Below, piece by piece: positions 19,382 to 28,943 of a stretch of 33,490 bases of DNA. The stretch comes from Methanobacteriota archaeon (GTDB lineage: Archaea > Thermoplasmatota > Poseidoniia > MGIII > CG-Epi1). The stretch is from positions 1 to 33,490 of the forward strand of contig JAPOKN010000005.1 of NCBI GenBank assembly GCA_029977605.1. Direction: 5' to 3'. The notes beneath the pieces are model-generated. The model saw only the letters and a program-made list of their open reading frames with translations. It was not told the DNA's origin and did no database searches. Numbering within the stretch: position 1 is the first letter of the stretch; every line of letters starts with the position of its first letter. A program made the position numbers and the translations under genes.

Positions 19382-19963
19382 TCAGTAAATCGGGCCAAGG
19401 ACAAATCTAGGATCTGGATATAATTTGAGAGCAATAGCACTATCTTCAATTGAAACTACACCCGGCAAATCATGTGTTTCAGGCTCAACTGTAGATAATT
19501 GAAAGTGTAAATGAGGATCCCAACCACCATTTTCGCTTTCATTTCCAAAATGTCCTATTGTTTGCCCTTTTGTGACTGATTGGCCCTTTGATTTGCCAAT
19601 TACTGACTTAGAATCTAAATGACCATAAAGAGCCCAAACCTTTGAGCCTGATATTTCATGCTCTGTGATTACAACATTGCCATAATCACCAGCTTCTGGA
19701 TTGTATCCAAAATTGTGGATTTTTCCATTCATAAAAGCCATACAAGGAGTTCCAACGGGTCCTCCTATATCAATTCCAACATGTAAGTTACGAACTCCTC
19801 CAAATAAATCAGTAGTGTAAACATTAGGCCTATATTCATTGTATCTGCCAATTGAGTATTCACTTTCGCCTGAATTCCATGAACCTTTAGTTAAATCTAA
19901 AACTTTATACTTTTCAGGTAGATTAACTACGGGATGAAATGATTCTGAATCCCAATTAATCAT
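19382..19963 (-). CDS. M23 family (LytM/lysostaphin-fold) peptidase, no signal peptide
   Basis: NLHVGIDIGGPVGTPCMAFMNGKI, WALYGHLD, DPHLHFQL retain the HxxxD, H and HxH zinc/catalytic residues. Confidence 0.88.
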   Translation of the reverse strand: MINWDSESFHPVVNLPEKYKVLDLTKGSWNSGESEYSIGRYNEYRPNVYTTDLFGGVRNLHVGIDIGGPVGTPCMAFMNGKIHNFGYNPEAGDYGNVVITEHEISGSKVWALYGHLDSKSVIGKSKGQSVTKGQTIGHFGNESENGGWDPHLHFQLSTVEPETHDLPGVVSIEDSAIALKLYPDPRFVLGPIY

Positions 19964-20592
19964 TGTAGATGAACCTCCTCTGTCAAAAAAATTAATTCAT
20001 CAAAGGAATCCCTAACCACGAGGCGGCCATCTTCTGCAATTTTAACTACCTGCCCATTACCGTCTTTCCAGGAAACATGCTCACCAATCAAACAATCATA
20101 AATTAGAAACTGTTTAATTATGTATTCATCACTATGTTCCATGGCATTCCTAATTTTTTCATTAAATTTGTTAATAAAGTCTAATTTATCGATACTAAAA
20201 CCTAAGTCAGATAGACAAATAGATTTTGCTAAACTAGGGCTATTAGTCATATTAATTCCTAGTCCTGCAATCACTTTTTCGCCTTGAAGTTGGCAAAGCA
20301 CCCCTCCTAATTTCTTCCCTTCAACTAATATATCGTTCGGCCACTTGACCTTAGCAATTATCCTATTTTCATAAAGAATTTCAGCTACTGAAATGCCAAC
20401 AATTATAGGTAATAACTTCTTATTAGGCAAAACTACAGAATAGTAAAAACCACCTTCATATGATTCCCATAACCTTCCTTGCCTTCCACGCCCTTCTGAT
20501 TGTTTTAAAGATATTATTGAATCATATAACTCTAAATTGAATTGAGTCAGCCAAGTATTCGTTGAATTTATGTTATCTATTACATTTATCAA
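19960..20592 (-). CDS. birA: Biotin--[acetyl-CoA-carboxylase] ligase
   Basis: NSTNTWL, SEGRGRQGRLWES, KVKWPNDILVEGKKLGGVLCQ, GLGINM; no N-terminal HTH. Confidence 0.93.
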   Translation of the reverse strand: MINVIDNINSTNTWLTQFNLELYDSIISLKQSEGRGRQGRLWESYEGGFYYSVVLPNKKLLPIIVGISVAEILYENRIIAKVKWPNDILVEGKKLGGVLCQLQGEKVIAGLGINMTNSPSLAKSICLSDLGFSIDKLDFINKFNEKIRNAMEHSDEYIIKQFLIYDCLIGEHVSWKDGNGQVVKIAEDGRLVVRDSFDELIFLTEEVHLQ

Positions 20593-23500
20593 AGGAAAGC
20601 TCCCAAATCCATTTGCTTAATTTGTTCATTTTCCAAAGTCTCTTCAATCGCACTGAAAGCTAACTCTAACCTTTGACGAATGAATTTTCTCGAGCCATAT
20701 GTCTCGGCAATCTCACCTGCAATTTGTCTATATTTCGCAACAGAGGCTGGAGAAATATTTAATTGGAGTAAACCTCCGCAAGAACAAGTATCTTTCAAAG
20801 GAGGCCTACGGTACTTCATATTACACTTCTTGCACCTCACACCCTGTGTTGAAAATGAACGTAAATTTCCTATGATATCACGAATAAAATGCTTCTCAAT
20901 TGTTTGTTCTGCAACATAACTTGCATCAGAAGCTCTAGTTTTTTTAGCTAATTCTAATGAAGCTATAGCTTTACTTTTCATTGAATCTAAAGTGACATAA
21001 CGGGATTCATTCGGACCCAGATTAATACTTGAAGAAGAATGCGTAAAAGAATAGCCTTCATACTGTTCAGGACTCTCTAACCTCTTTGAAACTATATCAA
21101 GATATTCTAGAACATCTGTAGGATTAGACGATTTTTCTGAATGCTCGTAGAATTCTAAAGGGTATTTTGAATTTAATTCAACATTATGGGCTTCGCTATC
21201 TATCTCCATTGGATCAATTCTTGTTGACAGAACTCTGGGAATATCCATAGTTCCCCCTCTGGTTGTTGGTACAAAACTATCTGAAAAATTAAGAAGGCCA
21301 TCAAGTAAGAGCATAATGGAATCTTCATCTCCATCACAATTTCTCCTCTTAGCTGCATGGAAGAAAGGATGTCCATATTGAGCTTTAGCTGAAGTAAAAC
21401 CAATCAACCGGCCTAGAACTCCTGCTGAAGTGTGAGGGCTCAGACATATTAGTAGACTTCCAATTAACTCATGCATGACTGAATTCGAAGTTACGTTGTA
21501 GAATGGCTCTGAGTCGTAAAGTTTAACTAACTCATCATTAACAAAGTTTGCTACCTTAACTAGCCAAGGACCTGCATTCTTTGAAACAATTAAATCTTGC
21601 ACTTTTAATTCTAATAATTGGTTTTCAGATTCCAATTTCTTACCATCAATATCTTTACTATAACCTAACTCCAAAGCTTTCTCAACCGATAATCCAATCT
21701 CTTTCGGATAAAAATGTGTAATTGGTAAATCTATCATATCATACCTAAGTGTTCCGTCCTTGTAAACTCTTAGATCATATTTTGAACGAAGTATCCCTTT
21801 TTCTAACGATTCTGGAATCTTAGGACCTGATTTCAATTCTTTGATTCCTTTTACTTTAGGCAATATACCCACTTTCGTATTATTCATTGCTTTTGTTACT
21901 ATTTCTGACACATCAACTATTCTCTTCTTAGCGTCTTCTTTAACCATAGTTAAAGATTTACAACATCTAAGCGAAATAGTCTCTTTGTTACAATTCTTAC
22001 AATATCTTAGCTGTGTTACCATTTCTATCGAACCTAGCTTACCTTGTGTAAACCCTCTTCGATAAGGACGTTCTTTAAGTGCGGTATTTATTAATCTTTG
22101 ATTACCTCCAGAATCACCTAGAGGAAATAATACGTGTGGAGGTGGCTTAAGTCTACGCTCATTAGCCTTCTCAGGACGCCCCATACTAGCGCCGATTCGA
22201 GTTGGAGATTTACATTTAATCAAAACCTCTGACAACTCTGATAATAGTGTTAAGGAATCATCCGAATAATTGTCTAACTCACTTGCTAATAACTTACCAT
22301 CTGTTTCTTTGATTCCCAATAATGTAATCAAGGGATCATATCCTTCATCTAATACTATGACATTATCCTCAATTCTGAAGAACATACCCAGTTTAACGAA
22401 TATTTCTTTATAAATTTTTGAAAAACGATTCTTAATAACCTCTGAACCATTTCTTACAAGCTGATTACGAAGATCTAAAATTTCCTTAGAGCCTAAATCA
22501 CCCCAGTTATAAGTATACTTAGGATGCAAAGGCAAATCGTTTTCTTTGCAGAAATCATATAGGGAAGAAAAAGAATAATCTCCGTCATATATTCCTATGT
22601 TTTTAGAACCAACCAATGAATCCCACCATTCATCACACCAGCCTGATGGCTGCAAGGGGTGATTATTTTCCAAAAATTCACCTACAGGAATCAACAGCTC
22701 ACCTAGATCCACAATCTCCTTGACTTGGTTAACAACTTTCAAAGCTAAATTATAATCATCAAGTCTAGTAAAAGTACCGTTTTCTAGTATAACCGAAGGT
22801 CCTTCTATTGTATCACATGGCGTAGAAGCTGTCGCCTTACCAGGCAATTGAAGTTTCAATTGAGTGCCTATTGCAGCAAAAGAATCTACAATCAACATAG
22901 TAGAAGGATGTAAAGACATTGAAGCTAAACCAGCAGTTCTCGAACGTCCGTACCTAAGTCTAAAGCTACCTGGTTTGTCTGGAAAAGCAAAAATTGGCCG
23001 GCCTGCTAAAACATCTTTCAAGTATTTGTGCTCTTTAACATCGCCAGAGGCTGATTTACGCTTTTTCTCAGTATAAGTCCTTAGAAAATCCCAACCACTT
23101 ATTCCCAATTTATCAACATGTTTCAAAACTTTAGCAGCTTTAAGGCAAAGACCTTCAGCCAAAACTAGACACGCTCCACCTCTCAAAGAATTCGTCTCAA
23201 CTCGAGGAAGATCTCGATTTCCTGCGACTTCTAACTTATCAGTTCTTTCACCCGTAACACAAATTGGGCATGATGTAACAATAGTATGTATTTCCTCTGG
23301 ACTAGGGACGTATTGTAAATTAACTGCCCTTTTGTAAAGAGGAATTTCCTCTTTGTATCTCTCAATTTCAGCTGGAGTTGGAATATATGGATCTAAATCT
23401 AATTCTCTCCTCACAACATCTGCTATCAAAACCGATAATGCTTGAGCTGTGCCACCAGCAGCTCGGATGGGGCCAGCGTAATATATTGAAGCACATTTAG

Positions 23501-23879
23501 TTTTGTTACTATTTTCAAGAGTACTTACCTTTACAACTCCTTCTGTAGGGGCAACTAAAACACCCTCAGTAAGTATTGACAACGATGTTCTAACTGCCTG
23601 CTCTAGTGCTTTTTCTAATCCTAACTCCGATTTTAATTTTCCTGCAAGCTCTTTAGCAATGATTAAAGCAGTAGACTCCCTATCATTTTCTTCAGCTACC
23701 TCTCTTATTCGAGGCGCTATACCTTCTGGACCAACTTGTGCTTCTACCCTTTCAGCTAAATCTTTAGCTCGAGGTATCTCTGGTGAATCCGAAGGATCAA
23801 AACCCGCCTTTCGAACTTTTTCAACTAGAGAATAACAAGTATCGGCTTTTTTCTCCAAATCTTCAAAATAAGCCTCCAT
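20589..23879 (-). CDS. polC: D-family DNA polymerase large subunit DP2, intein-free
   Basis: YYAGPIRAAGGTAQALSVLIADVVRRELDLDPYIPTPAEIERY, HAAKRRNCDGDEDS, C-terminal CKKCNMKYRRPPLKDTCSCGG. Start assigned to MEAYFEDL (23879) rather than 23909. Confidence 0.95.
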   Translation of the reverse strand: MEAYFEDLEKKADTCYSLVEKVRKAGFDPSDSPEIPRAKDLAERVEAQVGPEGIAPRIREVAEENDRESTALIIAKELAGKLKSELGLEKALEQAVRTSLSILTEGVLVAPTEGVVKVSTLENSNKTKCASIYYAGPIRAAGGTAQALSVLIADVVRRELDLDPYIPTPAEIERYKEEIPLYKRAVNLQYVPSPEEIHTIVTSCPICVTGERTDKLEVAGNRDLPRVETNSLRGGACLVLAEGLCLKAAKVLKHVDKLGISGWDFLRTYTEKKRKSASGDVKEHKYLKDVLAGRPIFAFPDKPGSFRLRYGRSRTAGLASMSLHPSTMLIVDSFAAIGTQLKLQLPGKATASTPCDTIEGPSVILENGTFTRLDDYNLALKVVNQVKEIVDLGELLIPVGEFLENNHPLQPSGWCDEWWDSLVGSKNIGIYDGDYSFSSLYDFCKENDLPLHPKYTYNWGDLGSKEILDLRNQLVRNGSEVIKNRFSKIYKEIFVKLGMFFRIEDNVIVLDEGYDPLITLLGIKETDGKLLASELDNYSDDSLTLLSELSEVLIKCKSPTRIGASMGRPEKANERRLKPPPHVLFPLGDSGGNQRLINTALKERPYRRGFTQGKLGSIEMVTQLRYCKNCNKETISLRCCKSLTMVKEDAKKRIVDVSEIVTKAMNNTKVGILPKVKGIKELKSGPKIPESLEKGILRSKYDLRVYKDGTLRYDMIDLPITHFYPKEIGLSVEKALELGYSKDIDGKKLESENQLLELKVQDLIVSKNAGPWLVKVANFVNDELVKLYDSEPFYNVTSNSVMHELIGSLLICLSPHTSAGVLGRLIGFTSAKAQYGHPFFHAAKRRNCDGDEDSIMLLLDGLLNFSDSFVPTTRGGTMDIPRVLSTRIDPMEIDSEAHNVELNSKYPLEFYEHSEKSSNPTDVLEYLDIVSKRLESPEQYEGYSFTHSSSSINLGPNESRYVTLDSMKSKAIASLELAKKTRASDASYVAEQTIEKHFIRDIIGNLRSFSTQGVRCKKCNMKYRRPPLKDTCSCGGLLQLNISPASVAKYRQIAGEIAETYGSRKFIRQRLELAFSAIEETLENEQIKQMDLGAFL

Positions 23880-23947
23880 CTCATTAGATGCTATCAATAC
23901 CACAAACACACATAGAACGCCTATTATTATTCTATTTGCTAAAAATT

Positions 23948-25450
23948 TTAAACGCCATAACTATCAATGTAGATTGTACGATAAGCCGAGGAACTAGCCC
24001 TAATACCTGCGAACATTACTGCAAACGACAAAAGGACAAATATTCCACCAGCTAAAAGACCAATATTATGATTGTATAGCATTACTGATGCTGGCAATAT
24101 AAGCAATATTGAAGAAAAAAATGCTGATGTTCCCATTAACATAAACTGCACTAATATATCCGGATTTCCACGGTCACTTTCATCAAAATTGGCAAAAGCA
24201 CTTCCTGCCCATATACCTAACCCAGTATTAACAAACAATAAAATTAAAACACATTCCCCAAAAAACAAAGTTACTTCAAACGGAAACTTAGCCAAAAAAC
24301 AAATAGGAAGCCAAATAGATAAAAGACCTGGAAAAGCCATGAACAAGAGCGCAAAGGCCTTACCTTTCATAATTAATAATGATTCGACTGGATTAGATTT
24401 CATAATCCACAATCTTTTGCCTTCAACCCCAAGTATAGTTGAACCAAGCATTGTACATTGCAATAGAGCTCCAAGATACAGACTAATAGCAAGCATTCCA
24501 GGGTAATACAATTTTGGAGGTAAATCTCCAACAGGTTCGGTTGGAATTCCTACTTTAAACCACCAAAACACCATCAATAAAGAAATTGAAAATGTTGAAA
24601 ATGCAGAGCTAAGAACGTCCCTTTCCCTAATTGAGGATGTTACTTCTTTAGAACAAATTGCTGACGCGCGGCGTCCGACAAATGGACTCAACCAATTAAA
24701 TTGAAGTAAACGCACAGGATTCTTGTGCGAAGAAGAATTTATCTTATAGGATTCCAAAGCTTCAACAAAAATGTTATCCATAAAATAAAAGAAAACAAGT
24801 AAAAGTAATGTACAAACTAAAACTATTATTATAGCTAAAGTAGGATCTTGATGTGCTGCGTTTGATACTAAAAGAAGAGCTAAGAGTATTGGAAATAAAG
24901 CTACCAAAAAACTAAGCTTTCTAGAAAAAGGATGCAAAGAACCTATTAATGAAAACATAAAACCACTTAGTGCTGATAAAAATGAAAATAAGTACAACAA
25001 AATAAAGAACTCTATCTCAACATAAATATTAGTTTTAGTAACAACATTACCTGTAAAGAAAATTAAGAGCATCCCTGAAGTAATAAATAAATTTGGAATA
25101 AGAACTGAAAAAAATTGACCTAACATTATAGATCTGGGAACTACAGGCTGAACTAGATACATGTCCATTATCTTAGATTTGACAATTTTTCTGTAAGTTA
25201 TTCCTGCTGATCTGAGAGTAAACAATGAAAAATATACAAGTAAAATCGTACCATATCCTTCATTCGAACCCTCTGGAAAAAGCTGAGGATTTTGAATTAC
25301 AAAATTCATCAACCGAATACAAGCAAATGAAAAAATAATCCCTAAAAATGAAATAAAGAAGGTTGATGCAAATCGTTTCTTAAAAGACTGAATAGCACTT
25401 CTGAATGATGTGCGAAATTCCGCCTCGAATATTGCGTAAGAAGAATTCAT
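23948..25450 (-). CDS. Multi-pass membrane protein, putative ABC-2-type permease
   Basis: About 12 hydrophobic segments; N-terminal EAEFRTSFRSAIQSFKKRF and MDMYLVQPVVPRSIMLGQF resemble ABC exporter permeases. Confidence 0.65.
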   Translation of the reverse strand: MNSSYAIFEAEFRTSFRSAIQSFKKRFASTFFISFLGIIFSFACIRLMNFVIQNPQLFPEGSNEGYGTILLVYFSLFTLRSAGITYRKIVKSKIMDMYLVQPVVPRSIMLGQFFSVLIPNLFITSGMLLIFFTGNVVTKTNIYVEIEFFILLYLFSFLSALSGFMFSLIGSLHPFSRKLSFLVALFPILLALLLVSNAAHQDPTLAIIIVLVCTLLLLVFFYFMDNIFVEALESYKINSSSHKNPVRLLQFNWLSPFVGRRASAICSKEVTSSIRERDVLSSAFSTFSISLLMVFWWFKVGIPTEPVGDLPPKLYYPGMLAISLYLGALLQCTMLGSTILGVEGKRLWIMKSNPVESLLIMKGKAFALLFMAFPGLLSIWLPICFLAKFPFEVTLFFGECVLILLFVNTGLGIWAGSAFANFDESDRGNPDILVQFMLMGTSAFFSSILLILPASVMLYNHNIGLLAGGIFVLLSFAVMFAGIRASSSAYRTIYIDSYGV

Positions 25451-25671
25451 CTTCCTAGAGACTCCAGAGTTCTATCCTTTTTAGTAGCTTTTTTAAAAAT
25501 TCTGTAGCAAGACTGGCATAATCCAATTTTTTTGCCGTTTCCACTGACTTCTAATTCAGGGACTAAATCTACTTTTTTACGGGAAACTGAACGTTTAATT
25601 GAGCCATTACAGTTGGCCATGCCACATTTACTTTGTGTGCCGTTTGATAAATTAATAGCTCTATGTTTCAT
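25447..25671 (-). CDS. Small Cys-rich (zinc-finger-like) protein
   Basis: 74 aa with KCGMANC...LCQSC; ATGA overlap with the permease start. Confidence 0.7.
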   Translation of the reverse strand: MKHRAINLSNGTQSKCGMANCNGSIKRSVSRKKVDLVPELEVSGNGKKIGLCQSCYRIFKKATKKDRTLESLGR

Positions 25672-25707
25672 AATTGGCAGTAAATAACTACATACTTAAA
25701 ATTTTAA

Positions 25708-25929
25708 CTATTTTTCTAAATTGGAACCTTTAGAATGAGAATTCATATGTCCACAAATTGAACAATAATTTGGGTCGCTTCCCAATAGCTGCTCTCCACA
25801 TTTTGAACAGTTTATTCCTTTCTTTACATATGCCTGATTTTGATTTTTTTGGTAATTAATTATATAGCCAATTACTAGGATGAAAATAATAATTGTTTGG
25901 CTGTAGCAAACAAGCTGTTCAAAGTCCAC
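25708..25929 (-). CDS. Small membrane-anchored zinc-ribbon protein
   Basis: N-terminal TM (TIIIFILVIGYIINY), then CSKCGEQLLGSDPNYCSICG. Confidence 0.75.
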   Translation of the reverse strand: MDFEQLVCYSQTIIIFILVIGYIINYQKNQNQAYVKKGINCSKCGEQLLGSDPNYCSICGHMNSHSKGSNLEK

Positions 25930-25966
25930 TATTGTGCATAATTGCAGTCTCTATAACTGTTTGCCC

Positions 25967-27151
25967 TTATTGAAGTGTAATATCTGGCATCAACGGACGA
26001 GCGGCAAAGCCTTTCAACGCAAAATTACTACCTTCGCCAACACGACAAACAAACAAATCCCTGTGATGTCTAGTCAATCCAAACTCGTCTAATGAAGAAA
26101 CTCCACCACATATCTCCATAGCCATTGTCATGTGATCTGAAGCTTTACGAGAACATTCTATCTTTACTTTAGCAGCAGATTCCCTATCCAATGTATTATC
26201 ATCATATCTATTTGTTAAGTCAATGAGCCATGTCAAACCTTGTTCCAAGGTAATATCCATATCAATAATTACATCTTGAACTCGTTGGAAGCTTCCTATA
26301 GGAACTCCAAATTGCTCTCTTTCCTGAGCATAGGTTCTACATTTATCAAGGCCAAACGCCAGAGAAGCCAGAGACATACCAGCAATGAATAATCGGCCTC
26401 CGTTCAATGTCTTAGCCATTACTTTGAATCCTTCATTCTCTTTGCCCAATATTGCATCATCTGTTACAGTTACTTCATCAAATGAAATAGAACCTGTAGA
26501 TGACTGACTCCAGAGATCTTTTCCTGCCATTTCTTGATAAGAAACATTAGAATCATTCATAGGTACTATGAAACATGTGGTTCGATAACCTGGTTTAGAT
26601 TCAGGACTAGTCATGGCATGTACTACAACGTGACTTGACCACTTTGCGTTAGTTGACCAACACTTTTCTCCTTTAATTACCCATTTGTCACCATCTTTCT
26701 TGGCCGTAACTTCTGGATTTGTAGCATCTGAGCCTCTACCGGGTTCAGACAAGCCAAAAACAAACATTCTATTCCCGGCTGCTAAATCAGGAAGATGAGC
26801 TTCCTTTTGTGCATCTGTTCCAAAAAGTTGTAGAGGTTTAGCACCTAAAGACATAGCTGCACCAGGTGTAATTGCTAATGATTGAGAATGATAGCCCAAA
26901 GCCAATCCCATCAAAATTAAATCTAATTGATTACCTCCTTGGCCACCATATTTATCTGAAACAGTCACACCAAATAATCCCATCTGTCCCATTTCCTCAA
27001 TTATATCTTCTGGAATTAGTTCGTGATTACGCTCCCAATGAAGATAGTTAGGTTCAATTCTTTCTTTAGCAAACTCACAGACTGCCTTGTAAAAAGTCAT
27101 TGAATCTGAAGATACTAACCTTTCCAAATAGTGATCTATACGACGTTCCAT
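25967..27151 (-). CDS. Acyl-CoA dehydrogenase
   Basis: FGVTVSDKYGGQGGNQLD, FGLSEPGRGSDATNPEV, GEKCWSTNA, AQEREQFGVPIGSFQRVQ, MEICGGVSSLDEFGLTRHHRD. Confidence 0.93.
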   Translation of the reverse strand: MERRIDHYLERLVSSDSMTFYKAVCEFAKERIEPNYLHWERNHELIPEDIIEEMGQMGLFGVTVSDKYGGQGGNQLDLILMGLALGYHSQSLAITPGAAMSLGAKPLQLFGTDAQKEAHLPDLAAGNRMFVFGLSEPGRGSDATNPEVTAKKDGDKWVIKGEKCWSTNAKWSSHVVVHAMTSPESKPGYRTTCFIVPMNDSNVSYQEMAGKDLWSQSSTGSISFDEVTVTDDAILGKENEGFKVMAKTLNGGRLFIAGMSLASLAFGLDKCRTYAQEREQFGVPIGSFQRVQDVIIDMDITLEQGLTWLIDLTNRYDDNTLDRESAAKVKIECSRKASDHMTMAMEICGGVSSLDEFGLTRHHRDLFVCRVGEGSNFALKGFAARPLMPDITLQ

Positions 27152-27250
27152 AATATTCCACTAGGAATAACATTAAAGTGGTTATGTCTCGTCTATGTGA
27201 CCTTTGATTTACTCGATTTACACCCATACACCGTCAATTACCCTAATAGC

Positions 27251-27268
27251 AACGTTGTTATCAACGTT
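27251..27268. repeat. Inverted repeat AACGTTG-TTAT-CAACGTT upstream of acyl-CoA dehydrogenase
   Basis: Perfect 7-bp arms around a 4-nt spacer in the 27152-27378 intergenic region. Confidence 0.7.
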
Positions 27269-27378
27269 ATTGGTTTGAAATGTTTTAAAATACCAGTTAC
27301 TTTTACGACTGCTAGGTATGGGCTCATATGTCCCTAATTTGATGGGGTCCAAAAAGAGGTAGATCTATTGGAAAGTGG

Positions 27379-28941
27379 TTATCGTGACCTTCCAATTGCT
27401 CCACGAGGTGGCTCAGGCTCGTAATCAGCTTGTAATTCTGGAGGCCATTCCCTCGGTTCATCGTCTACCCCTTGAAGAATAATGTAACCAATTATCATAA
27501 CTATGAAAAGAAAACCAATTGCTGCAGGCCTTCCAAAGCCTAACTCATCTACTATGATTGCCCAAGATAAAGGTCCGATAATAGTTGCAAATCGTCCAAC
27601 CATACTATACAAGCCATAGAATTGACCTATGTAACGAGGTGGCGTTAGAACAAGCATGTATGGCCTATCCGCACACCAGGTTCCTCCTAATGCTACTCCT
27701 GCCAAAAATGGAGCCAGCCATATCATCCATGTTGGTAGGCCTAACCAAACAGTAGAAATTAAAAGTGTAAACGAAGCAAACCAAAACCACAAAACTGCAT
27801 TAAGAGTAACTTTTGGGCCCACAATGTCTACTAAATACCCCCACAAAAATCCACTTACAATTGATGAGAAAACACCAATAAGCGTGTAAACAGCTATCTC
27901 AGAATCTTCCATTCCAAACTCCTCTCTAACATAAATCGCAGCAAAAGTAATAGAAGTATTTGCTGCATCTGTGTAAAAGACTCTTCCAACTAAAAATCTA
28001 GATAAACCTGGAAAATTACTTAACATAGATAACGTTCCTTTAAGCTGTGTAAATGTTCCCGATGTTGCATCAATTATTGAACCATCTCTAAATAGGGGCG
28101 TTGTTTTTGTATTTATTGATGAAAATACACACCAAATTGCAAAAAATAGAGTAGAATATCTTAACAGAACATTATCTTCAACCAACCAAGCATTTATACC
28201 CAAAAGAGTCGCCATTAGTATCATTAAACTAGGCCAGAAGTTATCTCCGGGGGTTTCTCTGACAAATATGAAACAAGGAATTGCAAAAATCAAAAACAAA
28301 GCCGCAGTTAACTGGAATACTGCAGGGTAAGGAAAACCTAAAGTATCAGTTATGTATAATGCAGATAATATTCCTACTAACGCTCCAACATAACCTACAC
28401 CAATTCCAATTCCTCCGATCCTACCTTTATTTCCTGGGGTAGAAATTGTGGCTAATGTTGAATCGTAGAATATAAGTCCTGCTTGATAAAAATAATTTGC
28501 AATTACAAAGAAAATAAGAGAAACTGTTAAAATTGTACTCTTACTCCAGCCATCCTTTTCATATCCTAATAAAGCTGTAAAAGCAACACACAAAAGAGTT
28601 GTAACGAAAAGAAAAGGCATCTTACGTCTTGCCTGATCTGAAAGTGCTCCAATCAATGGCGCTGTGAGAAACACTAACGCCATAGATATTGCATTAGCAT
28701 AACCGTAATCTGAATCTGTTCCGCCTACTTCATCACTTACGACCCAAAGCCCAAAATAAAATGAAACTATTAGAACTGAAAAGATGGTATTTCCTAAGTC
28801 GTAAAAAGCCCATGAAAATATACTAAACATGGATGCCTTGGTAGTTATCGGCTCTCTTGGTTTTTTCCTTTCTTCGTTAAAATCCTTTAATTTCTCTCTA
28901 ATCTTCTTCGGTGCATCTAGAATCTTTCTTGAACTACTCAT
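27379..28941 (-). CDS. MFS transporter, UMF1/Atg22-like family
   Basis: ASMFSIFSWAFYDLGNTIFSVLIVSFYFGLW, TAPLIGALSDQARRKMPFL; multiple TM segments. Confidence 0.9.
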   Translation of the reverse strand: MSSSRKILDAPKKIREKLKDFNEERKKPREPITTKASMFSIFSWAFYDLGNTIFSVLIVSFYFGLWVVSDEVGGTDSDYGYANAISMALVFLTAPLIGALSDQARRKMPFLFVTTLLCVAFTALLGYEKDGWSKSTILTVSLIFFVIANYFYQAGLIFYDSTLATISTPGNKGRIGGIGIGVGYVGALVGILSALYITDTLGFPYPAVFQLTAALFLIFAIPCFIFVRETPGDNFWPSLMILMATLLGINAWLVEDNVLLRYSTLFFAIWCVFSSINTKTTPLFRDGSIIDATSGTFTQLKGTLSMLSNFPGLSRFLVGRVFYTDAANTSITFAAIYVREEFGMEDSEIAVYTLIGVFSSIVSGFLWGYLVDIVGPKVTLNAVLWFWFASFTLLISTVWLGLPTWMIWLAPFLAGVALGGTWCADRPYMLVLTPPRYIGQFYGLYSMVGRFATIIGPLSWAIIVDELGFGRPAAIGFLFIVMIIGYIILQGVDDEPREWPPELQADYEPEPPRGAIGRSR

Positions 28942-28943
28942 AT

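Noticed and set aside
20589-23879. Intein in DP2
   Set aside because: The usual insertion region HAAKRRNCDGDEDS is uninterrupted and no Hint-type motifs were seen.
23880-23909. Upstream start of DP2 giving MFVVLIASNE...
   Set aside because: MEAYFEDLEKKADTCY at 23879 matches a normal DP2 N-terminus; the extra 10 residues look like leader sequence.
27131-27337. 68-aa plus-strand ORF
   Set aside because: Intergenic/antisense, no recognisable features, overlaps the acyl-CoA dehydrogenase start.
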